The notes under the pieces are model-generated. The model made no database searches, was not told where the DNA came from, and saw only the letters and a program-made list of their open reading frames with translations. From NCBI GenBank assembly GCA_008729055.1, contig SDUX01000004.1:7100026-7164025 (forward strand): a stretch of DNA of 64,000 nucleotides, read 5' to 3'. Source of the DNA: Pyropia haitanensis (Eukaryota > Rhodophyta > Bangiophyceae > Bangiales > Bangiaceae). This document shows positions 1 through 10,385 of the stretch, piece by piece (the first letter of the stretch is position 1; every line of letters begins with the position of its first letter). Made by a program: the position numbers and the translations under genes.

Positions 1-1
1 T

Positions 2-451
2 GCCGACTTCTCATTCACTGACAAGGGGGCCATTGGATGGCTGCGGCAGGAGCGGCTGGGCTTTGGTGTCTACCTTGGCCTCGTCATTGGTCTCCTTGGG
101 GCCGTCACTGCCATCGCGGCGCTCAAGTACTTGCCCGCGGTGTCGGTCGGGGTGGCCCAACAACTGATGCCCATTGTCGGCACGACGCTGGCGGTGGCCC
201 TCGGCGTGTCGGCGCCACCAGACAACCTGTCCATGCTGGGCGGCCTTGTCCTGCTCGGTGGCACACTCCTCGTGGCCGACGCGACGCGTAAGCGGGAGAT
301 GAGCTTCAACCTGGGTGACCAACACATGCGGCTGGTGAGTGTGCCCGCCACCCCCGCCGATGGGCTGGCATACGGCGGGGTGGGGGGAGAAGGGGGGGCA
401 CCCCCACCCTTGGCCTTGCCGCCGCCGCGACGGGCGGGCAAGTCTGGCTGA
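2..451 (+). CDS. DMT/EamA-type transporter, C-terminal part (5' truncated by window edge)
   Basis: The reading frame is open from base 2 to the TGA at 449-451, giving about 149 residues without an N-terminus. Two hydrophobic segments are visible: one around LGLVIGLLGAVTAI, and a pair around VGVAQQLMPIVGTTLAVALG and SMLGGLVLLGGTLLVA. A helix with a Pro-containing motif followed by a Leu/Gly-rich last helix is the usual end of a 10-TM drug/metabolite transporter (EamA) half-repeat. After the last helix comes a basic stretch (ATRKRE) and a roughly 50-residue Gly/Pro-rich cytosolic tail. The substrate cannot be deduced. Family-level assignment is moderate because only the last 3-4 helices are present. 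The gene converges on RPL11. Confidence 0.6.
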   Translation, partial: ADFSFTDKGAIGWLRQERLGFGVYLGLVIGLLGAVTAIAALKYLPAVSVGVAQQLMPIVGTTLAVALGVSAPPDNLSMLGGLVLLGGTLLVADATRKREMSFNLGDQHMRLVSVPATPADGLAYGGVGGEGGAPPPLALPPPRRAGKSG

Positions 452-1165
452 GGTGGGGCTCTTGCACAGCCCCTCGTGGCAATGTCTAGGCGCGACGTCG
501 GACCTCGTGACATCGACTAGGTGGACGGTCGACTCGGAACTGTACCATATGTATACCAATCTGCCGGTGCGTCGAGGGGATTCACGGCATACTAGGGACG
601 GAAGTCACCTGTGCGTGATTGCTCGTCCATCCAACTGGGCTGACGTCATGCATGCCCGACACTGGAAGAGGCGACCTAATGGTAGGATCCGGCCACCTCT
701 TCCCCCCCCATAAGCAGTAATGACGGGTGGCGGTCATTCCAGGTTGAAGGCGAGAAGAAGCAGCAGCACACGCAGGTTGAGCCTGCTCGTCCCAACAGTC
801 TGGCAGCCGATACCCCACCCAGACGTCCATAGTAGAAAACGAACGGCATGCATTAGGGGAGGAGCGCGGGGGTGATTGCAACCGAGAACTCATTTAGCCC
901 GGCTTGGGGAGAGGGGAAAGAACTGGACGTGGACCTATTCCTGCCCCCGGCGGTAGCCGCCAACCGGCGGTGCTGCCCATGCAATCGCCGCGGGCCCCCC
1001 GCCCCCCAGCCAAGGCTGCCGCTGCAGACCAGCCGCACCGTAGCACACCAAGCCAGTGGCGGGCTATTTGCGTTGACCTGATGGGCGCCCAGAGGTCCTC
1101 ACTAGGGCTCGACGACAGACAACCAAGTACAAAGCACGCGCTCATCCTCAGCACCTTTCTTTGAT
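452..1165. other. Convergent 3' spacer between DMT transporter and RPL11
   Basis: These 714 bases lie between two convergent stop codons and should hold both 3' UTRs. The base composition is more balanced than in the surrounding genes. I see no convincing ORF, repeat or RNA gene. Confidence 0.6.
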
Positions 1166-2298
1166 CTAGTTGAGGATGATGCCATCGTACTTTGCCTGGA
1201 ACCACTTCATCGAGTCATCCTTGGACACCGACTGCACCTTGCCAATGGTCGACTGGCACCGCCGCCGCTTGGACACGCGGGTGCCGGCGCGCTTGAGCAC
1301 AACGTAGAAGTCCATGCCGTAGATACCCGTGGTCGGGTCATACTGCACGGCACAAGAGAGAAAGGGGGAGAGCAGGGACAGCCCCGCATGTGCACGGAAA
1401 ACAACAAAACGGCAAACCCGTGCCAAAGAAAGAAAAACGTGCGATCAACACAACAGCACACCGTGAGCGCACACAATAGTGACGTCGAGGAGTCAGAACC
1501 ACGCCGCGAGTGCACAATATCGTCCAAACCACACGGAGCACAGTGCAACAGCCAGAAGCTGTCAACCAGCCACTAGTGTGCGCTGAAAGGCCGGGAGGTG
1601 GGAGCACGTCCCCCAAGGCCAGCGCCAGCACGAGCTCCCCAACCAGGCATACCACACGCAGGCGTGGGTGGACAAGTAACCTGGCAAAGCCACAGTGCCG
1701 GCCGCATGCGCCGACAAAAACAGACCACAGTCACGGGACACGCAGCACGCGCTGGGGCCCACCACAAATGCCCACCCCGCTCCGGCGAGGCGCCCGGCCT
1801 CATGCCCCCAGCCCCATTGCCTGGGAAACACGCCCACCCGTCACGAAGCAGGCACACGCTCTGCCCATCGCCCAACAAAACTACCGTGCGGGAGGCATCC
1901 CCCGTCACCACGCACACACCCGCTCTCCCCCACCCGGTACGCACCTTGAGGCCGAGGTCAATGTGCTCGTTGATGCCAAAGCCAAAGTTGCCCGTGTTGG
2001 AAAAGTTGCGCGACTGCAGCTCGTACTCCTTCACCTTCAGGCCGCGCTCCAGGATCTCCTCCGCCTTGTCCCCGCGGACGGTGACGTGCGTCGAGATCTT
2101 CTCGTTGCGGCGGATGCCAAACGTGCGGATCGTCAGCCGCGACTTGGAAAACACCGGCGTCTGGCCAGTGAGTTGCTCCAGCACACGGGCGGCGCGGGTG
2201 AGGCGATCACCCGACTCGCCGACGCAGCAGTTGAGGACCAGCTTGTGGACCTTCAGCTCCCGCATCGGGTTGGACAGGTTCTTCTTACCGCTCACCAT
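1166..2298 (-). CDS. RPL11: 60S ribosomal protein L11 (uL5), two coding exons
   Basis: Structural protein of the large cytosolic ribosomal subunit; it sits next to 5S rRNA in the central protuberance. Exon 1 is 2298-1945 (ATG at 2298-2296) and exon 2 is 1342-1166 (TAG at 1168-1166). The 602-base intron has donor GTGCGT and acceptor GTGCAG and is in phase 0. The joined protein is 176 residues, against about 180 in plants. Family signatures are continuous across the junction: [14 protein letters not shown] near the start, [20 protein letters not shown], then FGIRRNEKI. Next come [27 protein letters not shown] joined to [16 protein letters not shown], and [13 protein letters not shown] at the end. 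No frame break is present. The gene is divergent from PWP2, another ribosome-synthesis gene, 1.39 kb away. Confidence 0.97.
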
Positions 2299-3093
2299 CG
2301 TGACAGGGGGGTGGAGCACTGGTCCAGTGACGTCTGCCGGAAAGGGGCAGCAAGCCCAGACAGCACACAAGGCCGACGGTGGGGGTGGCGGGCAGGCGTG
2401 GGCGGGCTGGGGTGGTTGACGATGGCTATCGCAGAGAGCAGGTCGTCGCACTCTGCGCGACATCCGTGCGCGGTCCACGGCGACGACACGCGCAACTTCA
2501 CATCACAATTGCAGATGTTCAGGTAGTGCTTCGGTCGATGACGGCGCCGCACATCCAATATCCAATTGTAATAAAATTTCCTGAAATGTGTTGCCAATAC
2601 TCTCAATTTGGACAGTTGTCTCTGCTCTGTAGTACCGCGGCGATGACCATGCCATCTTGCCGACGGGGTGGTGCTCATCACCGCCGCCGACGCTGGAGAC
2701 GCGCTCCCCTTTGGCGCCACCAAGGGCCCTCCTGCCGCTCCTGCAGTTGCCGCTGCCAACGATGGCTGTCCCCTCATACGGGTGGCGGGAAAAGCGTCGC
2801 CGGCTGCATGCGGCGGGGGGGGAGGGGGGGGGGGGGGGAGCGGTGACCAGCGCCGCAATCGTGAACCACTTTCCCTTGTGTAGCTGTGCTCATCAGCGCT
2901 ACCCCCCACCACCGCTGCCGCCGCTGACACCCGGCAGACGCTGCGGTGCTCTGCCGCCCACCCCCGCGCTGGTGGACACCCGTCGCCGGGTGGTGGCATA
3001 TAGCCGTGCGGCGGGAAAAGAACGGACGACCCTGACGGGATCCGCTGCGCGTGCCTTGCGTTGAGTGCACGCGTGCCCCCGCCACAGCCGCTG

Positions 3094-3147
3094 TCGCATC
3101 GATCGCTGCCGCTGCCGCTGTCGCATCGATCGCTGCCGCTGCCGCTG
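3094..3147. repeat. 27-bp perfect tandem duplication
   Basis: A unit starting TCGCATCGATCGCTGCC and ending in GCTG triplets occurs twice head to tail (3094-3120 and 3121-3147). It lies in the RPL11/PWP2 divergent spacer. Only two copies are seen. Confidence 0.9.
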
Positions 3148-3600
3148 CCGCGGCGCCAGCGGCAGTAGCCACGCTTCCCCCCCCTCGGTCCCCCACCTGA
3201 TTCCCTCCGCCCTTGGCCGTCCGCGTGGTCGTGCTGGTGCGGGGTCGACGGTTGTGGTGTCCATCCGGGACGCCTCCCCGCCGCCGCCATTGGCGCGGAG
3301 AGGAAGCCCCCGCGAAGTAGCCGGCCTCCCCCGTTACACAGCCAATGTCCAATGGAAATATTTCATACAAAAAGTTCAAAAGTGACAACAGTGGGTGCGA
3401 CACTCACAGCCCTGGTCATAGGGGGCTACATGTCATGAAAAACTCCTCTGATCCCGTCACGGTCGTTCCGTCGGCGGCGGCAACTTGGTCACCGTGGGAC
3501 CGAGTCAGCGGTTCCAGGCGCTCTGGCGCTGCAGGTGGGCGACGTGCCCCCGTCACTCCGCCCCCCCCTCCCCCCCCCTCCTCCCCCCCTTCCTCTTCCC

Positions 3601-3662
3601 CCCCTTTCTGTCCCCCCCCTTTCTGTCCCCCCCCTTTCTGTCCCCCCCCTTTCTGCCCCCCC
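3601..3662. repeat. 15-bp pyrimidine tandem repeat just upstream of PWP2
   Basis: About four copies of a 15-base all-pyrimidine unit except for one G (CCCCTTTCTGTCCCC), with TTTCTG cores at 3605, 3620, 3635 and 3650. The array ends 27 bases before the PWP2 start codon, so it is probably 5' UTR or core promoter sequence. The coding strand is almost purely C/T from about 3557 to 3670. Confidence 0.9.
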
Positions 3663-3688
3663 CCTTTCCCCTCCTCACCGTTTCCACC

Positions 3689-6600
3689 ATGGGTGTCCTA
3701 GACTATGGCCTAGAAAACGTCCTCGGCGCCCCCTACCGCGGCGGCGGCGCGGTCTTTGCCGCCGCCACCCCGACCGAGCCGCCCGTCCTCCTCGTCGCCG
3801 CCGGCGGGCGCGTCATCGCGCACGGGCTGGCCCGCTCCCGCACGCGTGTGCTGCCGTGGGAGCTCACCCACAACATCACCGCGCTGGCCGTGTCGGCGCC
3901 GGCGGCGGCCGCCGCCGCCGCGGCGGCAGCCGCGGCGGCGGCCGACGCGGGCGGCGCCACGGCCGACCGCGTCGGCAGCGTCGACGACCGCCGCGCCCGC
4001 CGCCGCCACGCGCGTCGTGTCGCCGCGGCGGCGCGGACCCCCCCCCTGCTCGCCGCCGCCGACGCCGCCGGCCTCGTCGCGGTCGCCCCCCTCCACTCGG
4101 GCGGCGCCGGCAGCGGCGCGGTCGCCAACCGTGTCCGCGTCGCGGGAGCGGTTCCCCCCGGCGGCCTGGCCTGGTCCCCCGACGGCCGCTCCCTCGCCAT
4201 CGCCGTGGGGCGTGGGGTGGAGGTGTGGCGGCTCCCGCGGCGGCCGGCGTTGCCGTCGTTTGCGGCGCTGGCCAAGGTCGCCACGTACGTGCAGCACGAC
4301 GCGGAGGTGGTGGCGCTGGGCTGGTCACCAGACGGGCGGCGGCTCGCGTCGGGGTCGGCAGACCACACGGTGCGGGTGTATACGCTGCCGCGGGGGGGGG
4401 GCGGCGCCGCCCTCCCCGTCGACACTGCCGACGGGGGTGGTGGGGGTGGTGGCGGCTGGCCAGGCGCCGCCGACGGCGGCGGCGGTGGTGGTGGCGGCGG
4501 CGGCGGCGGCGGCGCGACCGCCGCTGGCGGCGGCGGCGGCGCCGACGGCGGCGGCCACGTTGGCGCCGCGCCCGCCCCCCGGGTGCGGCCGGCGGTGCTC
4601 CTCGGCCACCGCGACACGGTCGTGATGGTGCGGTTTGTCGGCGCCCGGGGTCTCGTGTCGCTCAGCCGGGACGGGCTGCTCCAGTGCTGGCGCCTCCGCG
4701 CACACGATGCGCGCTGGACGGCCGCCGCCGCCGCTGCTGCGGCGGGTCTGCACGGGGGGAAGAAGCGGCGGCTGCCGACGCCGTCGGCGCAGCGGCGGCG
4801 GGAGCGGCGGGCAGCGGCGACGGCGGCGGTCGATGCGCGGATGGCAAAGCGGAAGGCGGCGGCCGAGGCGGACGATGCGGTGGGGGGGGGCGCGTCGGGC
4901 AAGCGCGCGCGGCCAGAGGGGGGGGGGTGGGCGGTGGACCGGGAGGGGGACGGGGCGGGCGGCGGTGGCGGGGGGGGGGGGGCGGAGGGTGCTGCCGACG
5001 GTGCCGACGGCGGCGGCAGTGGCAGTGACGGCGGCGGCGGCAGTGCGAGGAACGACAGCAGCAGCGGTAGCGGCAGGGACAGCGGCAGTGACAGCAGCGG
5101 CAGTGACAGCAGCGGCAGTGACGGCAGCGGCAGTGACGGCGGCAGCGACAGCGACAGCGGCAGTGACAGCAGCGACGGCGGCGTGGATCCGGGCGCTGGC
5201 GGGGACGCGCCATCCCCCGTCGGGGCGTCGCCCGCGTCCCCCCCCCGCGCCCTGCCGCCGCCACCCAAGTGGGTGGGCGCCCGCCCGCCGGCGGCCAACG
5301 CCACGCGGCCGCTCACGTCGGCGTGGGTGGTCCCCCTCACCGCCCGCCTCCACTCGCGGCACTTTGTCAAGCAGGCCGGCGGGCGGGGCGTCGCGTCGGC
5401 CGCCGTCCACGCGCCGACGGGCTTGCTAGCCGTCGGCCAGACCAACGGGGTGCTGGCTGTGTACGAGCTCCCCCGGGATATGCACCCCGCCACCGAAGAC
5501 GCGGGCCGCGACGCCGCCCTCTTTGCCGGCCGCACCCGTGACGATACCGGCGCGGCGGTGCGGGAGCAGCTGCGGGTGCCGATCCGGCCCGACGATGGGG
5601 CCCACGCCGCGGCCGCGGGGGCGCTGCGGCTGCACCACGCGCTGTCGGTGGCGGCGGGCGCCATCTCGGCGGCGGACGTGTCGGCCGACGGGGAGTGGGT
5701 GGCGCTCGCGTCGGCCGCGGCGGGCCAGCTGCTCGTCTGGGAGTGGCGCTCCGAGGCGCACATCCTCAAGCGGCAGTCCCACCTGCTGCCGCCGTCGGCG
5801 GCGGCCTACTCGCCCGACGGGCGGCTGCTGGGGACGGCCGCCGAGGACGGGCGGGTCAAGCTGTGGGACGCCGCCACGGGCGTGGCGGTGGCGACGTTTT
5901 ACGACGCGGCGACCGCGTCGCCGGTGGCGGCGCTCCACTTTAGCGCCCGCGACGTGCTGCTCGCCGCGTCGGCCGACGGCGCCGTCCGCGCGTACGACGT
6001 GCGGCGCTACCGGTGCTTCCGGACGCTCGTCGGCCCGCGGCCGGCGCGGCAGCTGGGCGCCGTTGCCGCCGACGCGTCGGGGGATGTGGTCGCCGCCGGT
6101 TGCCGCTCCTCGTACGAGGTGCTCGTGTGGAGCCTCCGCACGGGCGCGCTGCTCGACACGCTCGACGGCCACACGGGGGCGGTGTCGGCGGTGGCCTTTC
6201 GTCCCGGCCACGGTGGGGTCATCGCGTCGGGCTCGTGGGACGGCACCGTCCGGGTGGTGGACCTGTACGCGCGGGGTTCGGGCGCGGGCGCGGTGGACGT
6301 GCTGCGGCACTCCAAGGAGGTGCTCGCGATTGCCTACCGCCCAGACGGGCGGGAGCTGGCGGTCGCCACCCGCGACGGTGACGTGACGCTGTGGGACGCG
6401 GGCGCCGCGTCGATTGTGGGCACCATTGACGGGCGGCGGGACGTGGCGGGTGGCCGCCGCCGCGCGGCACGGACGGTCGCGCCGCAGACGGGCTTCTTTC
6501 GGTCTGTCGCGTACACCGCCGACGGGCGGTTCCTCCTCGCCGGCGGCGACAGCGCCTACCTGGTCGTCTACCACGCGGAAGCGGGCTCGGCGCTGCGGCG

Positions 6601-7519
6601 GGTGGAGCGGCTGGCGACGACCCAAAACGTTGACACGGACGGGGTGGTGCGGCAGCTGAATTCGGGGCTGCTGCCGACCGCGGGCGGCGGGCCGCTGGAC
6701 CTGGTCGACACCGCCGACGAGGCCGACGACGTGGACGGGACGGTGCGGGCGTCGCGGCGGGACCGCCTGCCGGGCGTGACGGTCGGGGCGGCGGCCGACG
6801 CGCGCCGCCGCCGGTCGCGCACCATCACCGCGCAGGTGGTGTGCGTCGTGGCGAGCCCGGTGGCGGCCGCGTTTGCGGCCGTCACCCACGAGGGCGTCCT
6901 CACCTACACCCGGGGGGCCGCCGACGTGGCGGCCATCCACGACGCGGACGGCGGCGGCGGCGGTGGCGCCGACGCGGCAGACGCGCTGCCGTTTGACCCG
7001 TCAGACCTGGGCGAGGACGTGACCGCCGCGGCGGTCCGCCGCGCGACCGCCCGCGGCGACGCCGTCTCGGCCGTCGGCCTCGCCCTCCGCCTCGGCGACG
7101 CGGCCGTCACCAACACCGCCCTGTCGGCCATCCCCCCCGCCGACGTGCCCGCCGTCGTGGGCGCCCTCCCGCGCGGCGCGGCGCTCGGGCTGGCGCGGGC
7201 GCTCGCGGCGCGCCTCCGGGCGGGCAGCGTGCACCTAGAGTTTGACCTGGCCGCCGCCGCGGCGCTGCTGACCGCCCACGGGCGGGCGCTCGCGGCCCGC
7301 GGCGGCGGTGGCGGTGGCGGCGGGGAGGGGGGCGGCGCGGTCGACGCGGCGCTGCGGGCGCTGCAGCGGGCGGTGGCGGCGCACTGGGAGCGCCTGGCGG
7401 GGGTGTGTGAGGACAATACGCACGCGCTTGCCTACTTGCGCGCCGCGGCGGCGCGGGAGGAGGGGTTGCGGGTGGCGGCGGCGGCGGCGGCGGCTGCTGG
7501 CGGCGACGCGGGCGCGTGA
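3689..7519 (+). CDS. PWP2: Periodic tryptophan protein 2 (PWP2/UTP1), SSU processome WD40 protein
   Basis: Scaffold of the UTP-B complex in the nucleolar 90S pre-ribosome, needed for 18S rRNA maturation. ATG at 3689 is preferred: it follows a CCACC context and begins MGVLDYGLENVLGAPYRGG, matching the family N-terminus. The upstream part of the frame is only translated CT repeat. The protein has 1276 residues, against about 920 in yeast. Two WD40 propellers are recognisable, including LVWEWRSEAHILKRQSH, YSPDGRLLGTAAEDGRVKLW and ASGSWDGTVRVVDL. The C-terminal UTP12-type helical domain covers about residues 1100-1264 (LPFDPSDLGEDVT to CEDNTHALAYL). The extra length is a Gly-rich insert at about residues 247-291 and a basic then Ser/Gly/Asp-repeat insert at about 344-528. 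No introns and no frame breaks, despite G-runs at 4392-4401 and 4970-4982. Confidence 0.95.
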   Translation: MGVLDYGLENVLGAPYRGGGAVFAAATPTEPPVLLVAAGGRVIAHGLARSRTRVLPWELTHNITALAVSAPAAAAAAAAAAAAAADAGGATADRVGSVDDRRARRRHARRVAAAARTPPLLAAADAAGLVAVAPLHSGGAGSGAVANRVRVAGAVPPGGLAWSPDGRSLAIAVGRGVEVWRLPRRPALPSFAALAKVATYVQHDAEVVALGWSPDGRRLASGSADHTVRVYTLPRGGGGAALPVDTADGGGGGGGGWPGAADGGGGGGGGGGGGGATAAGGGGGADGGGHVGAAPAPRVRPAVLLGHRDTVVMVRFVGARGLVSLSRDGLLQCWRLRAHDARWTAAAAAAAAGLHGGKKRRLPTPSAQRRRERRAAATAAVDARMAKRKAAAEADDAVGGGASGKRARPEGGGWAVDREGDGAGGGGGGGGAEGAADGADGGGSGSDGGGGSARNDSSSGSGRDSGSDSSGSDSSGSDGSGSDGGSDSDSGSDSSDGGVDPGAGGDAPSPVGASPASPPRALPPPPKWVGARPPAANATRPLTSAWVVPLTARLHSRHFVKQAGGRGVASAAVHAPTGLLAVGQTNGVLAVYELPRDMHPATEDAGRDAALFAGRTRDDTGAAVREQLRVPIRPDDGAHAAAAGALRLHHALSVAAGAISAADVSADGEWVALASAAAGQLLVWEWRSEAHILKRQSHLLPPSAAAYSPDGRLLGTAAEDGRVKLWDAATGVAVATFYDAATASPVAALHFSARDVLLAASADGAVRAYDVRRYRCFRTLVGPRPARQLGAVAADASGDVVAAGCRSSYEVLVWSLRTGALLDTLDGHTGAVSAVAFRPGHGGVIASGSWDGTVRVVDLYARGSGAGAVDVLRHSKEVLAIAYRPDGRELAVATRDGDVTLWDAGAASIVGTIDGRRDVAGGRRRAARTVAPQTGFFRSVAYTADGRFLLAGGDSAYLVVYHAEAGSALRRVERLATTQNVDTDGVVRQLNSGLLPTAGGGPLDLVDTADEADDVDGTVRASRRDRLPGVTVGAAADARRRRSRTITAQVVCVVASPVAAAFAAVTHEGVLTYTRGAADVAAIHDADGGGGGGADAADALPFDPSDLGEDVTAAAVRRATARGDAVSAVGLALRLGDAAVTNTALSAIPPADVPAVVGALPRGAALGLARALAARLRAGSVHLEFDLAAAAALLTAHGRALAARGGGGGGGGEGGGAVDAALRALQRAVAAHWERLAGVCEDNTHALAYLRAAAAREEGLRVAAAAAAAAGGDAGA

Positions 7520-8675
7520 TGAGGTAGAGCCAGAGGGCGTGTCCCCGCGAGGGACGGGCGCGCACGCCGAGGACGGCGAGCAAGAAGGGGCGCGGCGCAA
7601 GACGAGCCCAGCAAGGCAGGCGCGAGAGCGACGCGCGTGGCCACCGCGCCGACGGTCCCGGCGACGCGGGCGCCGACGGTCCCGGCGACGCGGGCGCCGC
7701 GGGGCGCTTCCCACCCCCACCGCCGACGATGCATATCGCGAGGGTCACTGGCGAATGAAATTTTCACCTCGGCGTGCAGATTCACCCCACACGTGTGGAA
7801 GATGCCGCGGACGGTCTGTAAACGATATACTGTAACGGGGAGGCGGTTCCCACCCCTCTTGAACAGTACGAGTGGATGAGGACACCCCCTTCCCCGCGGG
7901 CCGCATGGACATAGACGCCCTCGCCAATGTGGCCCGCAGCCGTGTGCACGGCCGCCTGAGAGATCCGCCATGCCAGACGCTGTCGGTTCAAACCAGGCTG
8001 TCCAGTGCCCCCCCCCGCCCCTCTCATGTGGAAGGGAGGAGGAGGTGGGGCCCCTTGATGACGGCCGCGGTGTCGGCTTCTTGGCGAGGGACCCCAGCCG
8101 CCTCCGCCGCCCTCCCTCCTCCCCCCCCTCCCCCCCCCCCCCAACCCGCAGCGTGCGCAGAGCGTGCGCAGGCGCAGGCGGTGCCGGCGGCGGTGCGGCA
8201 CGCGCGTGCGCTGTGCGTGGCGAGCCGCCGCCACGCGCCCCCGGGAGCGCGCTGGCGAGAGCCGCCCGCCTGGGACACCCCTCCCCGCCGCGGCGGCGGC
8301 CGCCGCGGTAGCAGTGACTGGGCGTGCGCGGCGGCGGCGGGGCAGAGCCGACGCTGGGGCCCAGGGGCTGCGCAAGCTGGGCGAGACTGGGGAGGTGGAG
8401 CGCAACGAGCAAAACGGCCCGCGAGGGACGCTGGGCCCGAGGTATCGGGCACCTCCCGCCCGTAGCCGCCCTGACCGCCGAAGCTGCTGGGTGTCGTGCC
8501 CCCACCCCCCCCCCCCCCCCCCCCCCCCCCCCCTGGGCATTGGCTCGGCGGCGCACCCCCCCCCCCCTGGTCATTGCTTGTGCTGTGTTTTGGTCGCCGC
8601 TCCCATCACCCCACTCCCCCCCCTCTTCCCCGCCCCCCCCGTCCCCCCCACCCCCCCTCGCGGCACTGGGCGGTG
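7520..8675. other. Spacer between PWP2 and SLC45A-like gene
   Basis: This 1.16 kb holds the PWP2 3' end and the upstream region of the transporter. It contains a 24-bp duplication (listed separately) and long C-runs at about 8100-8140 and 8500-8575 that lead up to the next ATG. Frames here on both strands are proline or glycine low complexity without domain signatures. Confidence 0.5.
7646..7693. repeat. 24-bp tandem duplication
   Basis: The unit GCGCCGACGGTCCCGGCGAC plus GCGG is repeated twice, at 7646-7669 and 7670-7693, about 130 bases after the PWP2 stop codon, probably in its 3' UTR. Confidence 0.85.
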
Positions 8676-10385
8676 ATGGGCGGGGACGATGGCGGCGGCC
8701 GTCCCAGCGACGACCCCGGCGTAAGCCGCGCCTTTAATGATCCCACCGCGTCGACGCTCTCCTGGTACGACCCGACCGCGCCGGTCACGCTCGACAGCGA
8801 TGGGGAGCCGCTCAAGCCCGGCCGGCGGGTGGCGGACCCGGGCATTGAGTGGTGGCGGCTGTTCATCCTGACGTCGGCCATGCTCGGCGTCCAGTGCTGC
8901 TACTCGGTGCAGATCAACCGGGGCTCCTCCACCCTCCAGCTGCTCGGCGTCAACCAGCGGCACGTGTCGCTCGCGTGGCTGGCGGGGCCGCTCTCGGGGC
9001 TCATTGTGCAGCCGATTGTGGGCGTGGCGAGCGACGCGTGCACGCTGTCGCTCGGCCGGCGGCGCCCGTTTTTGATTGTCGGCGCCATCCTCACGTCGGT
9101 CGCGCTGCTCGTGTTTTCCAACGCGGACGCGCTGGGGCCGTGGCTCGTCGGCTCGCCGGGGGTGGTTGGCAGCGCGACGGGGGACCTGGTTAGCGAGGCG
9201 GGCGGACGGATGACCATCATCCTGGCGGTGGCCGGCTTCTTCTTGCTCGACTTTAGCATCCAAGCCATCCAGGCGCCCCTCCGCGCGCTCGTGACGGACG
9301 TGGCGTCGGAGCGGCAGCAGCCGCTGGGCAACTCGTATATTGGGCTGATGACGGGGATGGGCAATTTGGTCGGCTCCCTGCTCAGCTCCCTCCGCCTGGC
9401 GGTGATCCTCCCCTGGTTCCGCACGAGCGTCCAGGCGCTCTTTACGCTCTCGGCGTTTATCCTGCTCACCACCGTGGGCCTGTGCGTGTGGTACGTCAAG
9501 GAGGACCCAATTGTGGAGGACGAGGAGGAGTCGGGCCGCGCGGCCACCTCTACCTCCTTGGTCGACGTGCCGGGCTCCTCGTATGGGGCCATCGCGCCCG
9601 CCACGCTGGGCTCGGCCGCCGGCAGCCCAGATGCGGCTGCCGCCGCCGCTGAGGACGAGGAGCCCGCCATTGCCGTGCCGGGTGCATCCCTGGTGTCCAT
9701 GCTGAGCGAGGCGCCCCGCCCCTTTTGGCGCATTTTTGTGGTGCAACTGTTCACTTGGTACGGCTTTTTCACGCTGTTTGTGTTTATTAATACCTGGGTT
9801 GGCCGCAACGTCTATCTGGGCTCCTCCGGCCCGCACGCGTCGGAGGAAGCGCGGCACCACTTCCTGCAGGGCGTGCGCCTGGGCGGCGTTGGCAACTTCC
9901 TCACCGCCCTCGTCACGGTCATCTACTCGCCCCTGATCACGCCACTGCTCGAGCGGTTTGGTACGCTGCGGGTGTATGGCTTCTCCCAGCTGGTCGAGGT
10001 GGTGTGCCTCGCTGCTGCCTTTTTCATTCGCGGCACCCCCGGCCAAGGCGAGCCGTCGCTAGCCCTAAAGGCCGCCGCGCTGAGCATGATGGCGGCGTTT
10101 GGGGTGGTGTGGGCGACGACCATGGCCGTGCCGTGGGCGCTCGTGGGTGCCGCCATCAACCGCCGCTTCCCCGAGCGGGTGGGCCTCTTCACCACGCTGT
10201 TCAATGTCAGCCAGAGCTTCCCGCAGCTGTTTGTGAGCCTCGGCTCCCCGTATATCCTGTCCAAGGTGAATGGGGACGTCAGCGTGGTGATGCTGGTCGG
10301 TTCTGGCTTTGCGGTGGTCGCGCTGGTGCTCATCTACGTGCTGCGGGTGGACTTGTTTGACGACGACGTGGAGGCGGAAGAGTAG
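8676..10385 (+). CDS. SLC45/sucrose-transporter-like MFS (GPH family) symporter, copy A
   Basis: Predicted 12-TM proton-coupled sugar symporter of the plant SUT / animal SLC45 branch of the major facilitator superfamily. ATG at 8676 follows a C-run and gives 569 residues, a normal family length; frames further upstream are polyproline. The first helix begins near residue 62 (LFILTSAMLGVQCCYSVQ). Family hallmarks follow: SLAWLAGPLSGLIVQPIVG, then SDACTLSLGRRRPFL around residues 118-133. The late helix pair WATTMAVPWALVGAA and LFTTLFNVSQSFPQLFVSLGS aligns with the SUT motif. The central loop (about residues 280-340) is acidic and Ser/Ala-rich. No frame breaks. The substrate is unknown; sucrose transport should not be assumed. 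A diverged relative lies at 50824-52912. Confidence 0.88.
   Translation: MGGDDGGGRPSDDPGVSRAFNDPTASTLSWYDPTAPVTLDSDGEPLKPGRRVADPGIEWWRLFILTSAMLGVQCCYSVQINRGSSTLQLLGVNQRHVSLAWLAGPLSGLIVQPIVGVASDACTLSLGRRRPFLIVGAILTSVALLVFSNADALGPWLVGSPGVVGSATGDLVSEAGGRMTIILAVAGFFLLDFSIQAIQAPLRALVTDVASERQQPLGNSYIGLMTGMGNLVGSLLSSLRLAVILPWFRTSVQALFTLSAFILLTTVGLCVWYVKEDPIVEDEEESGRAATSTSLVDVPGSSYGAIAPATLGSAAGSPDAAAAAAEDEEPAIAVPGASLVSMLSEAPRPFWRIFVVQLFTWYGFFTLFVFINTWVGRNVYLGSSGPHASEEARHHFLQGVRLGGVGNFLTALVTVIYSPLITPLLERFGTLRVYGFSQLVEVVCLAAAFFIRGTPGQGEPSLALKAAALSMMAAFGVVWATTMAVPWALVGAAINRRFPERVGLFTTLFNVSQSFPQLFVSLGSPYILSKVNGDVSVVMLVGSGFAVVALVLIYVLRVDLFDDDVEAEE

Larger units (their letters stand above)
2299..3688. promoter_or_regulatory. 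Divergent intergenic region RPL11 / PWP2
   Basis: A 1.39 kb spacer separates two divergent ATGs, so it should carry both promoters. AT-richer islands lie at about 2550-2640 and 3335-3390. I cannot define a core promoter. Two short tandem repeats inside it are listed separately. Reading frames here are low-complexity and unsupported. Confidence 0.4.

Noticed and set aside
3733..5769. Large minus-strand frames antisense to PWP2, and similar antisense frames under SKI2, DBP9 and SLC45A
   Set aside because: They are mirror images of GC-rich coding sequence with no own signatures.
7985..7994. GGTTCAAACC, similar to a tRNA B box
   Set aside because: No pairing T-stem, acceptor stem or A box at a proper distance.
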